64,000 bases of DNA from Bin87 sp963666415 (GTDB lineage Bacteria > Chloroflexota > Dehalococcoidia > Lucifugimonadales > UBA3495): positions 3,410,001-3,474,000 of the forward strand of contig CAXXPD010000003.1 of NCBI GenBank assembly GCA_963666415.2. The letters run 5' to 3'. The notes beneath the pieces were generated by a model. That model was not told the origin of the DNA. It worked only from the letters and a program-made list of their open reading frames with translations, and made no database searches. The position numbers were made by a program, and so were the translations under genes. How positions within the stretch are numbered: position 1 is the first letter of the stretch; each line of letters opens with the position of its first letter. Below are positions 53,448 through 63,237 of this stretch, one piece after another.

Positions 53448-54963
53448 TGATAGACGACAATTAGTCCTGCCGGTAGCGACGACTATTTTTGCCGGTCGAG
53501 ATGGGGTAATCATTCGGTACGGAGGTACCGTTGATTACAGACCGACAAACCAGGCTATTGAGGCAGAAACGTATGGAAGGCAAGACATAGGAAACGGCAG
53601 CGGCCAAGGCTGGGATGAGCGTGCGTTCAGCGCGCAAGTGGCAGAGTGGGCCATTGCCGTCGGCGACGAAACCGGAGCATCGGTGGCGCACCCGGCCCGA
53701 TCCCTTCGACGGGGTGTGGGAGGATGAGATTGAGCCGCTGCTGCGGAATGATCCGACGGGCAAGCTGAAGGCAACGACAATTATCGACTGCCCTTCGACA
53801 AGCTCAGGAGGAGGAGCAGCATCCCGGGCGGTTCAGCGCATCCCAGCTGCGGACGCTGCCTGTTGCCTCATTGAGAAATGTTACCGAAACTTTAGCACCT
53901 GGGGTCCCTCCCGACCAGCGCTAATTCCGGCATTGCAGCGGGTCCCGCCATGGGCTCACCAGCCGTGGCGTAGACCAGCTTTTTGGCCATGATGCCGCGC
54001 CACTGCTGCACCCTGCGCTGCAGCGTCCGCAGGTGAGCCCGGCTGAACCGATCCGGTTCGGCCTCTTGCAGTCGGCCCAGCAATACCACCGCACTGGCGT
54101 CAGGGTCTTCCTGCAACCAGGACAGCACGTCGCACCACACTCCTTCGAAAGGGTCGGGCCGAGTTCGCCAGGTGCGGGGCGGTTGCACCCGCCGCTCCCG
54201 TGCGGTATGCGCTGCATCCTGCCGCCACCAGTCGGGCAACTTGGCCAGGAACTGTTCCAGGCTCTCGCCGCTGGGAGTGGGCCGGATTTCGGGAGACGTA
54301 ACCGCGGCCAGGGCCGACTGGGCTTCCCGGATGGCGTGCAGCAGCGCCACCGGGTCCAACTGGACCCGATACTCACTCAGCGCCGCCGTCATCTCCACGC
54401 TGACCGCGTCATGCTGTATCAGCCGATCGCAGGGTGTGGCTGGCGGGCTGTACCGCTTGACGACCCTGGAGCCGTGCCGAGTTTTCTCCACCAACTTGAA
54501 CGACGGCTGGAAGTAGTTCACGTACCGTCGCACCGCCCCGTACAGGTGGGCCATGGTTTGTCCGGCTACCGCGCCGGAGTAGCGGTCATGACCGACGAAG
54601 TGGCGGACCACCGCGCCGTTCTTCTGCTCGATCCAGGCCTGGTCGTTCTTGCGGTAGGGCCGCGAACGGGTGAACTCGATGCCCCGCTCGGCGCAGTACT
54701 TGGTGAGAGTAGCGTTGATGAATACGCTGTCGTTGTCCGAGTCGATGCCTTTGACTGGGAAGGGCAACTGTCGCCCGATGGCCTCCAGTCCTGCCACTAC
54801 CAGGGATTGCTCCCGGGCCAGCAGTGGCACGGCCTCGGTCCAGCCGGTGCAGATATCGGTGGCCACCAGGCTGTGGATCATGGAACCCCACCAGGAGCCG
54901 CCGTGGTGGATCACCAGGTCAATCTCCAGGAATCCTGGTGGCGGCGCATTCCAATCGGCGAAG

Positions 54964-56328
54964 AGTAGAGTCCCAGGAAGTGGTGTAAGAGTTAGGCGGT
55001 TGGCAAAACGCTGACCACCGCGTCATCCTTGTGGAATCACAACAACCCAACCAAGGAGAACGACGGTGGTCAAGCAAAGAATGGATCTTTTGGAATTATT
55101 ACGCAAGCGTGGTATGGACGGAGACGTGGACTTGCTGCGGGAAGCCCTGCGGGTCCTGGTGGACGGCATCATGGACGCCGAGGTTTCCGCCCAGATCGGC
55201 GCCCAGCACGGCGAACGCAGCCCGGAGCGGGTCACCTACCGCAATGGCTACCGCAACCGCACCTGGGACACCCGGGTGGGCACCATGGAGTTGCACATTC
55301 CCAAGCTGCGGGAAGGCAGCTACTTCCCCAGCCTGCTGGAACCGCGGCGGCGCAGCGAGAAAGCCCTGCTGGCCGTCATCCAGCAAGCCTATGTAGAAGG
55401 CGTGTCCACTCGGCGGGTGGACGATCTGATCAAGGCCCTGGGTTGCGACGGCATCTCCAGCAGCCAGGTGTCGCGCATCTGCGAGCAACTGGACGAAGTG
55501 GTGGAGAGTTTCCTGGGTCGGCCCCTGGACGATGGTCCCTACCCCTACGTGTGGCTGGACGGCCTGACCCAGAAGGTGCGGGAGGGCGGTCGCATCGTCA
55601 ACGTCTGCGTGGTGGTGGCGACGGGGGTCAATGCCGAAGGGCAGCGTGAGATCCTGGGTATGGACGTGGGCGCCAGCGAGGACGGCGCGTTCTGGCTGGC
55701 CTTCCTGCGGTCGCTGACCGCTCGGGGCCTCAGCGGGGTGGAGCTGGTAACCTCCGATGCCCACCAGGGGCTGAAGAACGCCATCGCCGCGGTGTTCGCT
55801 GGGGCCAGCTGGCAGCGCTGCCGCACCCACTTCATGGCCAACCTGCTCACCCGAGTGCCCAAGCGTGCCCAACCCGGCGTGGCCACCATGGTCCGCACCA
55901 TCTACCAGCAACTGTCTCCCGCCGAGGTCCACGGCCAATTGGACCGAGTGGTGGAACAACTCCGGGAGCCCTTTGCCCAGGTGGCCGAGCTGCTGGCGGA
56001 TGCCGCGCCGGACATCCTGGCCTTCACGGCCTTCCCAGTGGCCCACTGGCAGAAGCTGTGGTCCAACAACCCGCAGGAACGGCTGAACCGGGAGATAAGG
56101 CGCCGGACTGACGTGGTGGGCATTTTCCCCAACCGGCTGTCGGCGCGGCGCCTGGTGGGCGCGGTGCTGGCCGAGCAACACGACGAATGGGCCGAAGCCC
56201 GCCGCTACCTCACCATCCCCAACGCCGCCGGCAACGAGGCACTGCCGACGCCCAATATGCTGGACGCAGCGGCCTGATCAACATCAAAAGGGATGACGCG
56301 CTTTTACACTACTTGACGGGACACTACC
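54964..56328 (+). mobile_element. IS256-type element, copy 2
   Basis: 1365 bp with 8-bp target repeats CGGCGAAG (54956-54963 and 56329-56336). Innermost element of the nest and intact. Confidence 0.92.
55066..56277 (+). CDS. IS256 family (mutator-type) transposase
   Basis: 403 aa, complete (GTG start, GGAG upstream at ~55055). Contains the full segment VTYRNGYRNRTWDT, plus YVWLDGLTQKV, LVTSDAHQGLKNA, HFMANLLTRVPK and NNPQERLNREIRRRTD with all three acidic residues. This is the likely source of copy 1, which has lost four codons. Probably active or recently so. Confidence 0.93.
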   Translation: MVKQRMDLLELLRKRGMDGDVDLLREALRVLVDGIMDAEVSAQIGAQHGERSPERVTYRNGYRNRTWDTRVGTMELHIPKLREGSYFPSLLEPRRRSEKALLAVIQQAYVEGVSTRRVDDLIKALGCDGISSSQVSRICEQLDEVVESFLGRPLDDGPYPYVWLDGLTQKVREGGRIVNVCVVVATGVNAEGQREILGMDVGASEDGAFWLAFLRSLTARGLSGVELVTSDAHQGLKNAIAAVFAGASWQRCRTHFMANLLTRVPKRAQPGVATMVRTIYQQLSPAEVHGQLDRVVEQLREPFAQVAELLADAAPDILAFTAFPVAHWQKLWSNNPQERLNREIRRRTDVVGIFPNRLSARRLVGAVLAEQHDEWAEARRYLTIPNAAGNEALPTPNMLDAAA

Positions 56329-57141
56329 CGGCGAAGGTCCGTACCGGAATATTGCGGCCCGGCGACTGCCGCCTCCTGCGTCGGAGCTTGCGGCCCGCCG
56401 GTGTCCTGATGGGCTGGAGCAGCCGGTCCAGGGTGGCGGCGCTGGCCGCCAGCAGCCGTTGGCGCACCCCAGGGTCCAGATCCAGGTGACCATGGCGCTC
56501 CATGGACTCCACCAGATGGGGCAATGCCGCCTTCAGCCGCTTGCCGCAGATCCGGCCAGCGGCTTCCCAGACCACGATCAGCGCCTGGCGGACCGCCTCG
56601 TCGTAGATGCGTCGGCCCTTTTTTACCGCCGGCTGCTGCTCTCCGTCGTCGCCGGACTGCCCCAGCAGCCTGATGCCGTGCTTGCGATGGTGGCCGGTCA
56701 CCGCGATGAACTCGTCCAGAATCCGGCCCTTGTCCTTCTTGGATGAAGCTCGGTAACGGTCTCGGATCGTCGCCAGCAATTCCTGTTTTGCCATCTTGCT
56801 GATGCCTCCTCCCACGCGATTGCCTCCCCGATTTTGGGCAACATTTTATTTGAGGCAACCAATCGCGTTGGGTAACGGTTTTGTTGAGGCAATGCGCGCT
56901 GCAACGACGATTGCAGGCCCTTCGACCGGCTCAGGAGGCGGGCGCTGCATGGTCCGGATCAGGAGGTGTACTTCCCCCAGGTGCATCCGCCGGGACGGGA
57001 GGCCCAGTTCGACTTCACCCACTGCGGGGAACTCAAGGTGACCATCGCCGGACAGTCCTACCCCCACCTGCTGTTCCAGCTGATACTCAGCCACTCGGGA
57101 TGGCGCTACGCTGAGGTCGCCGCCGGTGAGACCTTCCTGCC

Positions 57142-58107
57142 TTGCAGCAGGGATTGCAGAATGCCCTCTGGACCCTGGGCGGCGTTCCAGAGGTGGTGCG
57201 CAGCGACAATACCGCGGCTGCCACTCACGAATTGCGCAGCAGCCGCGGCCGCGCTCTTAACGACAATTACGCCGCCCTGCTGGACCACTATGGCCTCCGC
57301 TCCACCCGCATCAATCCCGGCCAGAGCCATGAAAACGGCGTCGCCGAGCACGCCCACTACCGCTTGAAGGACGCCATCGACCAGGCCCTCATCCTGCGGG
57401 GCAGCCGCGATTTCGACACTGTCGACGACTACGCCAGCTTCGTCCGGCAGATGGTGGAGAGACGCAATCGCCTGGTACAGGGGAAGCTGGAGCAGGAGTT
57501 GCTTTGCCTACGCTCCCTGCCCCCAGCCCCGGTGCCGGAATACGTCAACTACCAGTCCAAGATGCGCAAGTGGTGCACCATCCAGGTAGCGGGACATAGC
57601 TACAGCGTTCCCTCCCGCCTCATCGGCAAGGAGGTGCAGATCCGTCTGTACGCCGACTGGGCGGAAGTGTACTACAAGGGCCACCTGGTGGAACGGATGG
57701 AACGGGTGCGTGGCGAGGGGGAAGCCAACGTCAATTACCGCCACGTCATTGGGTCGCTGGTGCGCAAGCCCGGAGTCTTTGCCCGCTACCGCTTCCGGGA
57801 GCAGCTGTTTCCCACCATGCACTTCCGGCTGACCTACGACGCGCTCAGGGAATGGCGTGGGGAGCGTGCCGACGTGGAGTACGTGCGGATCCTGCACCTG
57901 GCGGCGACCACCATGGAAGCCACGGTGGACAGCGCGCTGTCGTTACTGCTGGAGGCGGGTGAGTCCTTCGACTACGCGGAGGTGCGGGACCTGGCCGAGC
58001 CCAAGGTGCCCGAAGCTCCGGTGCTGGTCTGGTCTGGGAAGCCGGACCTGAAAATCTACGACCGCCTGCTCACGGTCAGCCTGGCGGCGGCGGGGGTGTG
58101 CGCATGA
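57142..58107 (+). pseudogene. istA: IstA transposase (IS21), C-terminal part
   Basis: The frame differs from the preceding AQFDFTHCGE segment; the shift lies near 57131-57145. It reads QQGLQNALWTLGGVPEVVRS, DNTAAATHELR (Asp), GQSHENGVAEHAHYRLKDAI (Glu) and the C-terminal domain (AGHSYSVPSRLIGKEVQIRL) to the stop at 58107. It overlaps the istB start by 10 bp. Confidence 0.85.
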
Positions 58108-58835
58108 CGGACACCAGCGTGATGCAGGACCGCATCGGCCAGTTGTGCGGCCAATTCAAGCTGCCCACGGTGGGCGCCCAGTCGGTGGCTCGTTTCACCG
58201 CCGCTGGACACGGCGATGCCCTGGCAACTTTCCTGGAGGTACTGGAGCAGGAAGCTGAGGATCGCCGCCACCGGCGCATCAACCGGCTGCGCCGGGAGTC
58301 CCGGCTGCCCTCGGGCAAGACCTGGGAAACCTTCGAGCACGACCGAGTCCCCCTGGCGCTGCGGCAGCAACTGGACCAGCTGGCCCAGGGCAGCTTTGTG
58401 GAGCGCGGCGTCAACGTGCTGGCCTTCGGGCTGCCCGGCACCGGCAAGACCCACGCCCGGTGCGCCCTGGGCCACCGCCTGGTGCAGGAACTCCTCGCCG
58501 CCAAGCGCGACCTGGACCTGCCCCGCCAGCTGCGCAAGTTGGACAACTTCGACTTCCTGCTCCTCGACGACCTGGGCTACCTGCCCCAAGGCGCCGAGGA
58601 GTCCGAGGTCCTCTTCACCCTCATCGCCGAACGCTACGAGCGCCGATCGTTGGGCATCACGTCAAACCTGGTCTTCTCGGAGTGGGAGCGCATCTTCGCC
58701 AACCCCATGGCCACCGCCGCGGCGATTGACCGGGTCGTGCACCACTCCGTCATCCTGGAGTTTGACGTCCCCAGCTACCGGACCAACGCTGCCCAGCAAC
58801 GGGGCCAGGCCAAGGAGGTGAACCGGCAAAACTGA
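58098..58835 (+). CDS. istB: IS21 transposition helper ATPase IstB
   Basis: 245 aa; ATG 58107 is also possible (MTDTSVMQDRIGQLCGQFKL). Walker A GLPGTGKTHARCAL, Walker B FLLLDDLGYLPQGAEESEVL, sensor LGITSNLVFSEWERIFANP. Complete, but its IstA partner is broken, so it cannot support transposition by itself. Confidence 0.92.
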   Translation: MRMTDTSVMQDRIGQLCGQFKLPTVGAQSVARFTAAGHGDALATFLEVLEQEAEDRRHRRINRLRRESRLPSGKTWETFEHDRVPLALRQQLDQLAQGSFVERGVNVLAFGLPGTGKTHARCALGHRLVQELLAAKRDLDLPRQLRKLDNFDFLLLDDLGYLPQGAEESEVLFTLIAERYERRSLGITSNLVFSEWERIFANPMATAAAIDRVVHHSVILEFDVPSYRTNAAQQRGQAKEVNRQN

Positions 58836-58871
58836 TTGACGCCAACCGGCAAATATAGTTGACGCGGGACA

Positions 58872-59899
58872 CCAAGGTCATCCCATTCGTCGTATCAAAC
58901 CAATGGTGGCTCGGGCCCTGGCTCAGCTTTCTCCCACCTTTGCCCTGATGTATGCCCCAAACGGTCGCGCCTCGATACCGCCGGAGCACCTGCTGAAAGC
59001 CGGCCTGCTGATGGCGCTTTACTCGGTGCGCAGTGAGCGGCAGTTCTGTGAAAAGCTGGAGTACGACCTGCTGTTCAAGTGGTTTCTGGACCTGAACATC
59101 ATGGACCACAGTTTCGACCACTCGGTGTTCGCCAAGAACCGGCAACGGCTGTTGGACGCCGACGTGGCCCGGGAGTTTCTGCTGCAGATAGTGGAGCAGG
59201 CTCGTGAGCAACGATTGCTGTCGGAGGATCATTTCAGCGTAGACGGGACGCTGCTGGAAGCCTGGGCATCGCTGCAGAGTTTCCGTCCCCGGGACGAAGA
59301 CCCACCGCCGAATGCAGCCTTGGGGGAAGGCGGCGGCGGTCGCAATCGGGAAGTGGACTTTCGGGGTGAGCGGCGGCGCAATGAGACCCACCGGTCCACC
59401 ACGGACTCGGAAGCTAGGTTGGCGAGGAAAGATAGAGGCAAGGAAGCGCGCCTGTGTTTCGGCGCCCACGTGCTGATGGAGAATCGGGAAGGCTTGGTGG
59501 TGGACGTGCGTCTCACCCCAGCTGACGGCGCCGGGGAACGGGACGCGGCGGTGGAGATGTTGGCGTCAGCGCCCGGCGCCCGACGCATTACCGTGGGTGC
59601 TGGCCGGGGCTACGATACCAGGGGCTTCGTCAGAGCATGCCGGAACCTGAAGGTAACGCCCCATGTGGCCCAGAAGCAGCGCTCGGCCATCGACAGACGC
59701 ACCACGCGCCACGATGGTTAACCGGTTCAGTCAGCGGGCACGGAAGCGAATTGAAGAGGTCTTCGGCTGGTTGAAGACGGTGGGTGGCGGACGGAAACTG
59801 CGCTACCGCGGGATTGCCCGCAACCGCTTGTGGGCGGAAATGACTATCGCCGGCTACAACCTGGTGCGACTGGCCAACCTGACGGCGGCCACAGCGTGA
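58872..59899 (+). pseudogene. IS1182-like transposase, main part, with a 1-bp frameshift
   Basis: Continues from 53447: HPIRRIKPMVARALAQLSPT, IPPEHLLKAGLLMALYSVRS (DUF772), HFSVDGTLLEAWASLQS (Asp), VDVRLTPADGAGERDAAVEM, ITVGAGRGYDTRGF (Asp). At ~59715 an extra A (GGTTAACCGG) shifts the frame; the last part RKRIEEVFGWLKTVGGGRKL (Glu) follows in another frame to 59899. Thus it was damaged apart from the IS21 insertion. Confidence 0.85.
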
Positions 59900-60068
59900 G
59901 CCGCGGGATCAGTCTGTCCTGACCGGCTCACCGTGCTGGAAAGCTCCTAAATCGGCCTGAGCCCAGCGTCCACCAGACCTCAGACCCCGTATCGCAGACG
60001 CCAGCGTGTGATATTACGACGCCCGAATACTGCACCCCACCATTCAACCACCCCATTTCAACATCCTG

Positions 60069-60642
60069 CTAGGGAGTTCATCTCGGCAATGGCGGGGCGG
60101 CCAAGAGGTGTGAAGCCCAACTCCTCCCCCTCACGATCACCGTATCCGAGTCTTTCATCAGGTCCGTCATTGTTGGAGCTATGAGCAAGCTGCAGGACCC
60201 TGAGGCCCGCGTCGTACCATTCTCTTAACCTTGCTATGTCGCCTTCGAGTTGCCAGTTCGGTGCATTCCGGACCTGCACATAAAACACCACAGCATACTC
60301 ATCGTTTTCGTAAGCAGTGTCGATGTCCGTATAGGTGCGAACTACTCGCCCGTTGGCGATCCACCCGCCGCTGACCCGGTCCCGCAGCGCAATCATTGAC
60401 GACACGCCCGAACTGATGTTGATGAGGCCCATATCAAGCCCGGTCGCCGCTTTTAGGATTCCGAAATTGCTTGAACAATCCCCGGGGAATATCGCGCGCT
60501 CGCAGTCTCCGGTGCAGCCCGGGTCGACACGCATCCACCAATTGACGTTGCCATCAATGACATGCGTGTTGGCGACAAAGTCGCTGGCCCAGTCGTAATC
60601 GGGAATAGGCGGCAGTTGCACAAGTCGAGTCTTTGTCAGCAT
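60069..60642 (-). pseudogene. Membrane dipeptidase-like (M19) protein, 3' truncated
   Basis: 191 readable residues from ATG 60642: FVANTHVIDGNVNWWMRVDP (metal-binding HxxD-like NTHVIDG), AVVFYVQVRNAPNWQLEGDI, REWYDAGLRVLQLAHSSNND and EELGFTPLGRPAIAEMNSL. The last two are typical of M19 dipeptidases (LTHxxxN..., GLTxFGREVVxEMNRLG). The gene is cut at CTAG by the IS1182-like end; the expected continuation is not found on the far side of the IS stack. The frame is open upstream of 60642 (GHSGAYSHNGAYINTYT), so the true start may be lost too. Confidence 0.65.
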
Positions 60643-61000
60643 GGTGTAGGTGTTAATGTACGCGCCGTTGTGGGAGTAGGCGCCTGAATGGCCGCGGACT
60701 TGGGTGTTGGCCCAACTGTGGGCGTATCGGCAGGCGCAGAGGTAAGAGTCAATGTAGGGACGGGTGTATTTGTTAGCGTCGGAACAAGTGCTGGCTTTGG
60801 CTCATGGGTCGTTTCAGGTGTTGTTGTCCATTCAACCAGAGCAACTGCTGGCGGAGCATCATGTGGTAGCGGTAGACTTTACTCCCGTCGGCTGTGGCGT
60901 TGCGGGATCCTGGCAGCTCAAGGCCAGCGCCATAATACCCGAAGCCAATATTGCCGAAATATGCTTCATCTGCCCTTATTCGCCTCAATCAATTCCCCGC
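60643..61000 (-). pseudogene. Remnant of an exported protein with a Pro/Thr-rich linker
   Basis: One minus-strand frame reads EAYFGNIGFGYYGAGLELPG and ATADGSKVYRYHMMLRQQ; the next frame holds a Thr/Pro linker (VPTLTNTPVPTLTLTSAPAD, TPTVGPTPKSA...TLTPTP) ending at TGA 60636-60638. The pieces lie in different frames, so I infer at least one frameshift. The linker is of the type seen in the lipoproteins at 19324 and 28571. Confidence 0.45.
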
Positions 61001-61089
61001 GACCTCATCCATCCAGGAAAACTGGATGGTCACGTTGGGATTCTTGCATTCCACTTTTTGGTTCCTTAAACTTCCTTCTCGAATCCTAT

Positions 61090-62661
61090 CTAGAGCGTGT
61101 TGACAAATTGAGCACGGAACCCGGAAACGGGGTTTTCAACGGATAATTCCGAGTAACCCCGAGAGTGTGTTCCGTGACTAACACTATTCGTAACACTTTT
61201 GGCGCCTTGGCTCGCCGCTTGAATACGGCGGGCCGGCCTTCGGCCACGGACCCTGTTCCCGTGGGAACTCGTCGCGGTGCCTTCCGGCTTGAACACGCTT
61301 AGCTCCAAGCCTAAACGGGGTTGTTGTGGCTTGGATCCGGATGGCTGCTCTCGCCACCCGGTGGGTGCGGTCAGTACGTCGGGTGTATAACCTGACTGCC
61401 ATTCGCAGTGCCGGACGTAAGCCCGGTTGCGAATGATGACGGCGGCAGTCCAGTCGGCATGTGCGTAAAGACTGCAGTTCCGGCACCGGAACACCGCTTG
61501 GCTCTCGCGGTTGTTCGGGTGCCGGTCCCCGCAGCGCGGGCAGGTCTGGGACGTGCCGTGCGGCGGAACGGAGACGGTGGGTATGCCGAGTTTGGCGGCT
61601 TCTTCCCGCAGGAGTTTGCCGACGTGGCCGATGGCGGCCTCGGCGAGGCTTTCGTTGAGCTTTCGCTTGGCGGCAACGTTCTTGCCGGGCGCGGCAGCAG
61701 TTCCGCGGGCGGATGCCATCAAGCTGATGGGGTGTAGGCTTTCGACGGCGACCATCTTGGGCTTGGCTTCCAGCAAGATGTCGCGGATTTGCCGACGCAT
61801 TTCTTGGTCGCGGTGCTGGGCGTAACGTCGGGCAATCTCTCGGTCTTTGGCGACAGCGTGTCGCCGTCGTTTGCTGTTACGCGGCTTGCCGGCGATGTGG
61901 CGTTGGTGCTTGCGTTTCCCATTGCGACGCCGTGTGCCGCCTCGGTGGTGAGCTCGATGTCCGGAGCTGACGGCCAAGTGGTTCTTCGTACCTCGGTCGG
62001 CGCCGAGAATGTCCTCAAGTTCTTGGATGTCCAGTGTTTCCAGTGGTATTGGCTCCGGTACCGCGACCTGGACGTGCAGGCAGTAGCGGCGACGGTGAAG
62101 CGGCGCGCGTGCGCCATATCTCTTCACCGGAACAAGGCGTATCGAGCGTATGTCCAGCCATTTCATGGTCTGGCGGGCGCGTAGTCGGAGGGTGAATCCG
62201 CACTGGCTGCTGGTCAGTGTCTGACCGTCGTCGCTCACCTCGAAAAGTCGCCGGTCGGTGATGGTCAGGCTGAGGCGGCAGTCTTTACGGGAACGGTGCG
62301 CGAGGGTACGTCGGTGTGGACGCACGTCACGCTGCTTCGGCTCTTCGCCGTTTGCGACAGCACTGGCAATCCGTCCCAGCCGTTGGGTTTGACTCTGTTG
62401 CAGGAGCTGGTTGGCTTTCCACGCCTGTTCACCGCCTTCTTGGTGGACGTGGTATGGGGCTTTTGCGGTTTCCCGGTTGGTTTGGCGCTAGGTGGTGATC
62501 CGTTTGTTGATGGCGTCGGCGTGGTTCTTTCCGCTGCGCTTGGGCAGGTTCGGCTCTCGGTTGAGGACATCAACGGCGTGGTTGTAGGCGGCGTTCTGCT
62601 GGGTGCCGTGGTAGCCGATGGCTTGGCTGTTGGCCGGGTCGTACCGTAATGCGAATTTCAT
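61090..62661 (-). pseudogene. tnpB: TnpB (IS200/IS605-type RNA-guided nuclease) with an in-frame amber codon
   Basis: From ATG 62661 (MKFALRYDPANSQAIGYHGT) the frame meets TAG at 62488-62490 and then continues RQTNRETAKAPYHVHQEGGE without further break to 61090. RuvC residues: ILGADRGTKNHLAV (Asp), MVAVESLHPISL (Glu), AHADWTAAVIIRN (Asp). Zinc ribbon: TCPRCGD ... FRCRNCS. TnpB is guided by an omega RNA from the 3' end of its element. No tnpA is present. The last ~60 codons probably read through the element's right end. A product from an internal start would lack the N-terminal domain. Confidence 0.85.
61098..61250 (-). ncRNA. Candidate omega RNA / right end of the TnpB element
   Basis: On the minus strand the tnpB 3' region carries AACCCCGTTTCCGGGTT-type stems (61114-61133) and then TTTGTCAAC near 61103-61111, like IS605 right ends that close in TTCAAC before the guide. 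Position and ending are inferred by analogy only. Confidence 0.3.
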
Positions 62662-62780
62662 TGTGCGGATCATCGTCGAGATCTCGGAGTCAGTCATTGT
62701 CGGCAGGTGCGTGCCTGCACGTTGAAAGCATTGTAGCCGGCCGGCTGGGTTTGGGTTTGAGATTTAGCGAAAGGACCATT

Positions 62781-63225
62781 CTTATAAGGCCCGCCTCTCC
62801 TGCCGGGCAATGCCTATGGGCCGGCGTTCGGGGATGCTATGGATGATTGGGATGATTCCGACACTCCGGTTCAGTTCAGGTATCACACTGCGCAGAACAG
62901 CCACCGCATCGGTGCGCAGGAGTTGGGGCCGGATGGTCCCTACGGGTACACATCGTGGTGGTGTTTGGACTTCGGTTGGCGTTCCAAAACGTTTTCGCGG
63001 ATCAACAAGGATGTGGTTCCGGAGAACGCGGACTACGCGACCAAGTTCGCAGTGGCGTTGCACGAGTTGGGCCACTACATCGGCCTGAGTCACAGCACTC
63101 ACGCTCCAGCGATCATGGATGTCAGGGACGCGGTTGGTGCCGTCGACGAAATCAAATTGGATGATGAATGTGGCGTGAACGACCGCTACACGCACTCAAG
63201 CTATCCAGTGGATTGCAGTTACTAA
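62781..63225 (+). pseudogene. Metzincin-type zinc metalloprotease, 5' truncated
   Basis: ATG 62839 begins MDDWDDSDTPVQFRYHTAQN, but the frame is open and natural-looking upstream to 62781 (PPLLPGNAYGPAFGDAMDDW), where a stop and the TnpB element's flank are met. The zinc site is VALHELGHYIGLSHS (HExxHxxGxxH) with MDV as likely Met-turn, as in matrixins (M10). A signal peptide and prodomain are missing. It ends in a Cys-containing tail (DDECGVND ... PVDCSY). Probably a former secreted protease. Confidence 0.65.
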
Positions 63226-63237
63226 AGGAGGTGAGTT

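Larger units (their letters stand above)
53892..56794 (-). pseudogene. ISNCY-like DDE integrase/transposase, split by IS256
   Basis: The N-terminal part from ATG 56794 reads MAKQELLATIRDRYRASSKK, VTGHHRKHGIRLLGQSG and RLLAASAATLDRLLQPIR to NIPVRTFA. After the IS256 it continues DWNAPPPGFLEIDLVIHHGG (Asp), GIDSDNDSVFINATL (Asp) and WIEQKNGAVVRHFVGHDRYS (Glu) to 53892. Joined, it is one unbroken protein of about 500 residues, with rve core and a long C-terminal part typical of this group. The IS256 is its only visible lesion. Confidence 0.8.
53859..56896 (-). mobile_element. ISNCY-like integrase-type element, split by IS256
   Basis: Ends share TTGCCTCA and GTTACC (left TTGCCTCATTGAGAAATG; right, reversed, TTGCCTCAACAAAACCG), with a second such motif 30 bp inside the right end. 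Probable 5-bp target repeat CGCTG (53854-53858 and 56897-56901). Own length ~1.66 kb. Confidence 0.7.
53530..57130 (+). pseudogene. istA: IstA transposase (IS21), N-terminal and middle parts, interrupted
   Basis: The N-terminal part (53530-53858) reads ITDRQTRLLRQKRMEGKT, TAG at 53588-53590, ETAAAKAGMSVRSARKWQSG and WEDEIEPLLRNDPTGKLKAT. A palindromic repeat at ~53793-53812 then breaks the frame. The ISNCY-like element follows within RTLQRR. The middle part resumes at 56897, carries another palindromic repeat (~56926-56946), then RALHGPDQEVYFPQVHPPGR and AQFDFTHCGELKVTI (first Asp). Four separate lesions make this gene dead. Confidence 0.8.
53448..58871 (+). mobile_element. IS21 family element with nested insertion
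   Basis: Begins TGATAGACGAC and ends GCGGGACA, i.e. TG...CA. Target repeat CCAAG at 53443-53447 and 58872-58876. Without the inner elements it is ~2.38 kb. It is unrelated at sequence level to the IS21 at 12486-15063. Confidence 0.85.
53304..60068 (+). mobile_element. IS1182-like element, host of a three-fold nested insertion
   Basis: Ends CAGGGTGTTGAAA (53304) and, reversed, CAGGATGTTGAAA (60068). CTA lies on both sides (53300-53302, 60069-60071). Without the IS21 it is ~1.34 kb. The left flank is the terminus of IS1380-like copy 3; the right flank is the dipeptidase fragment. Confidence 0.75.
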
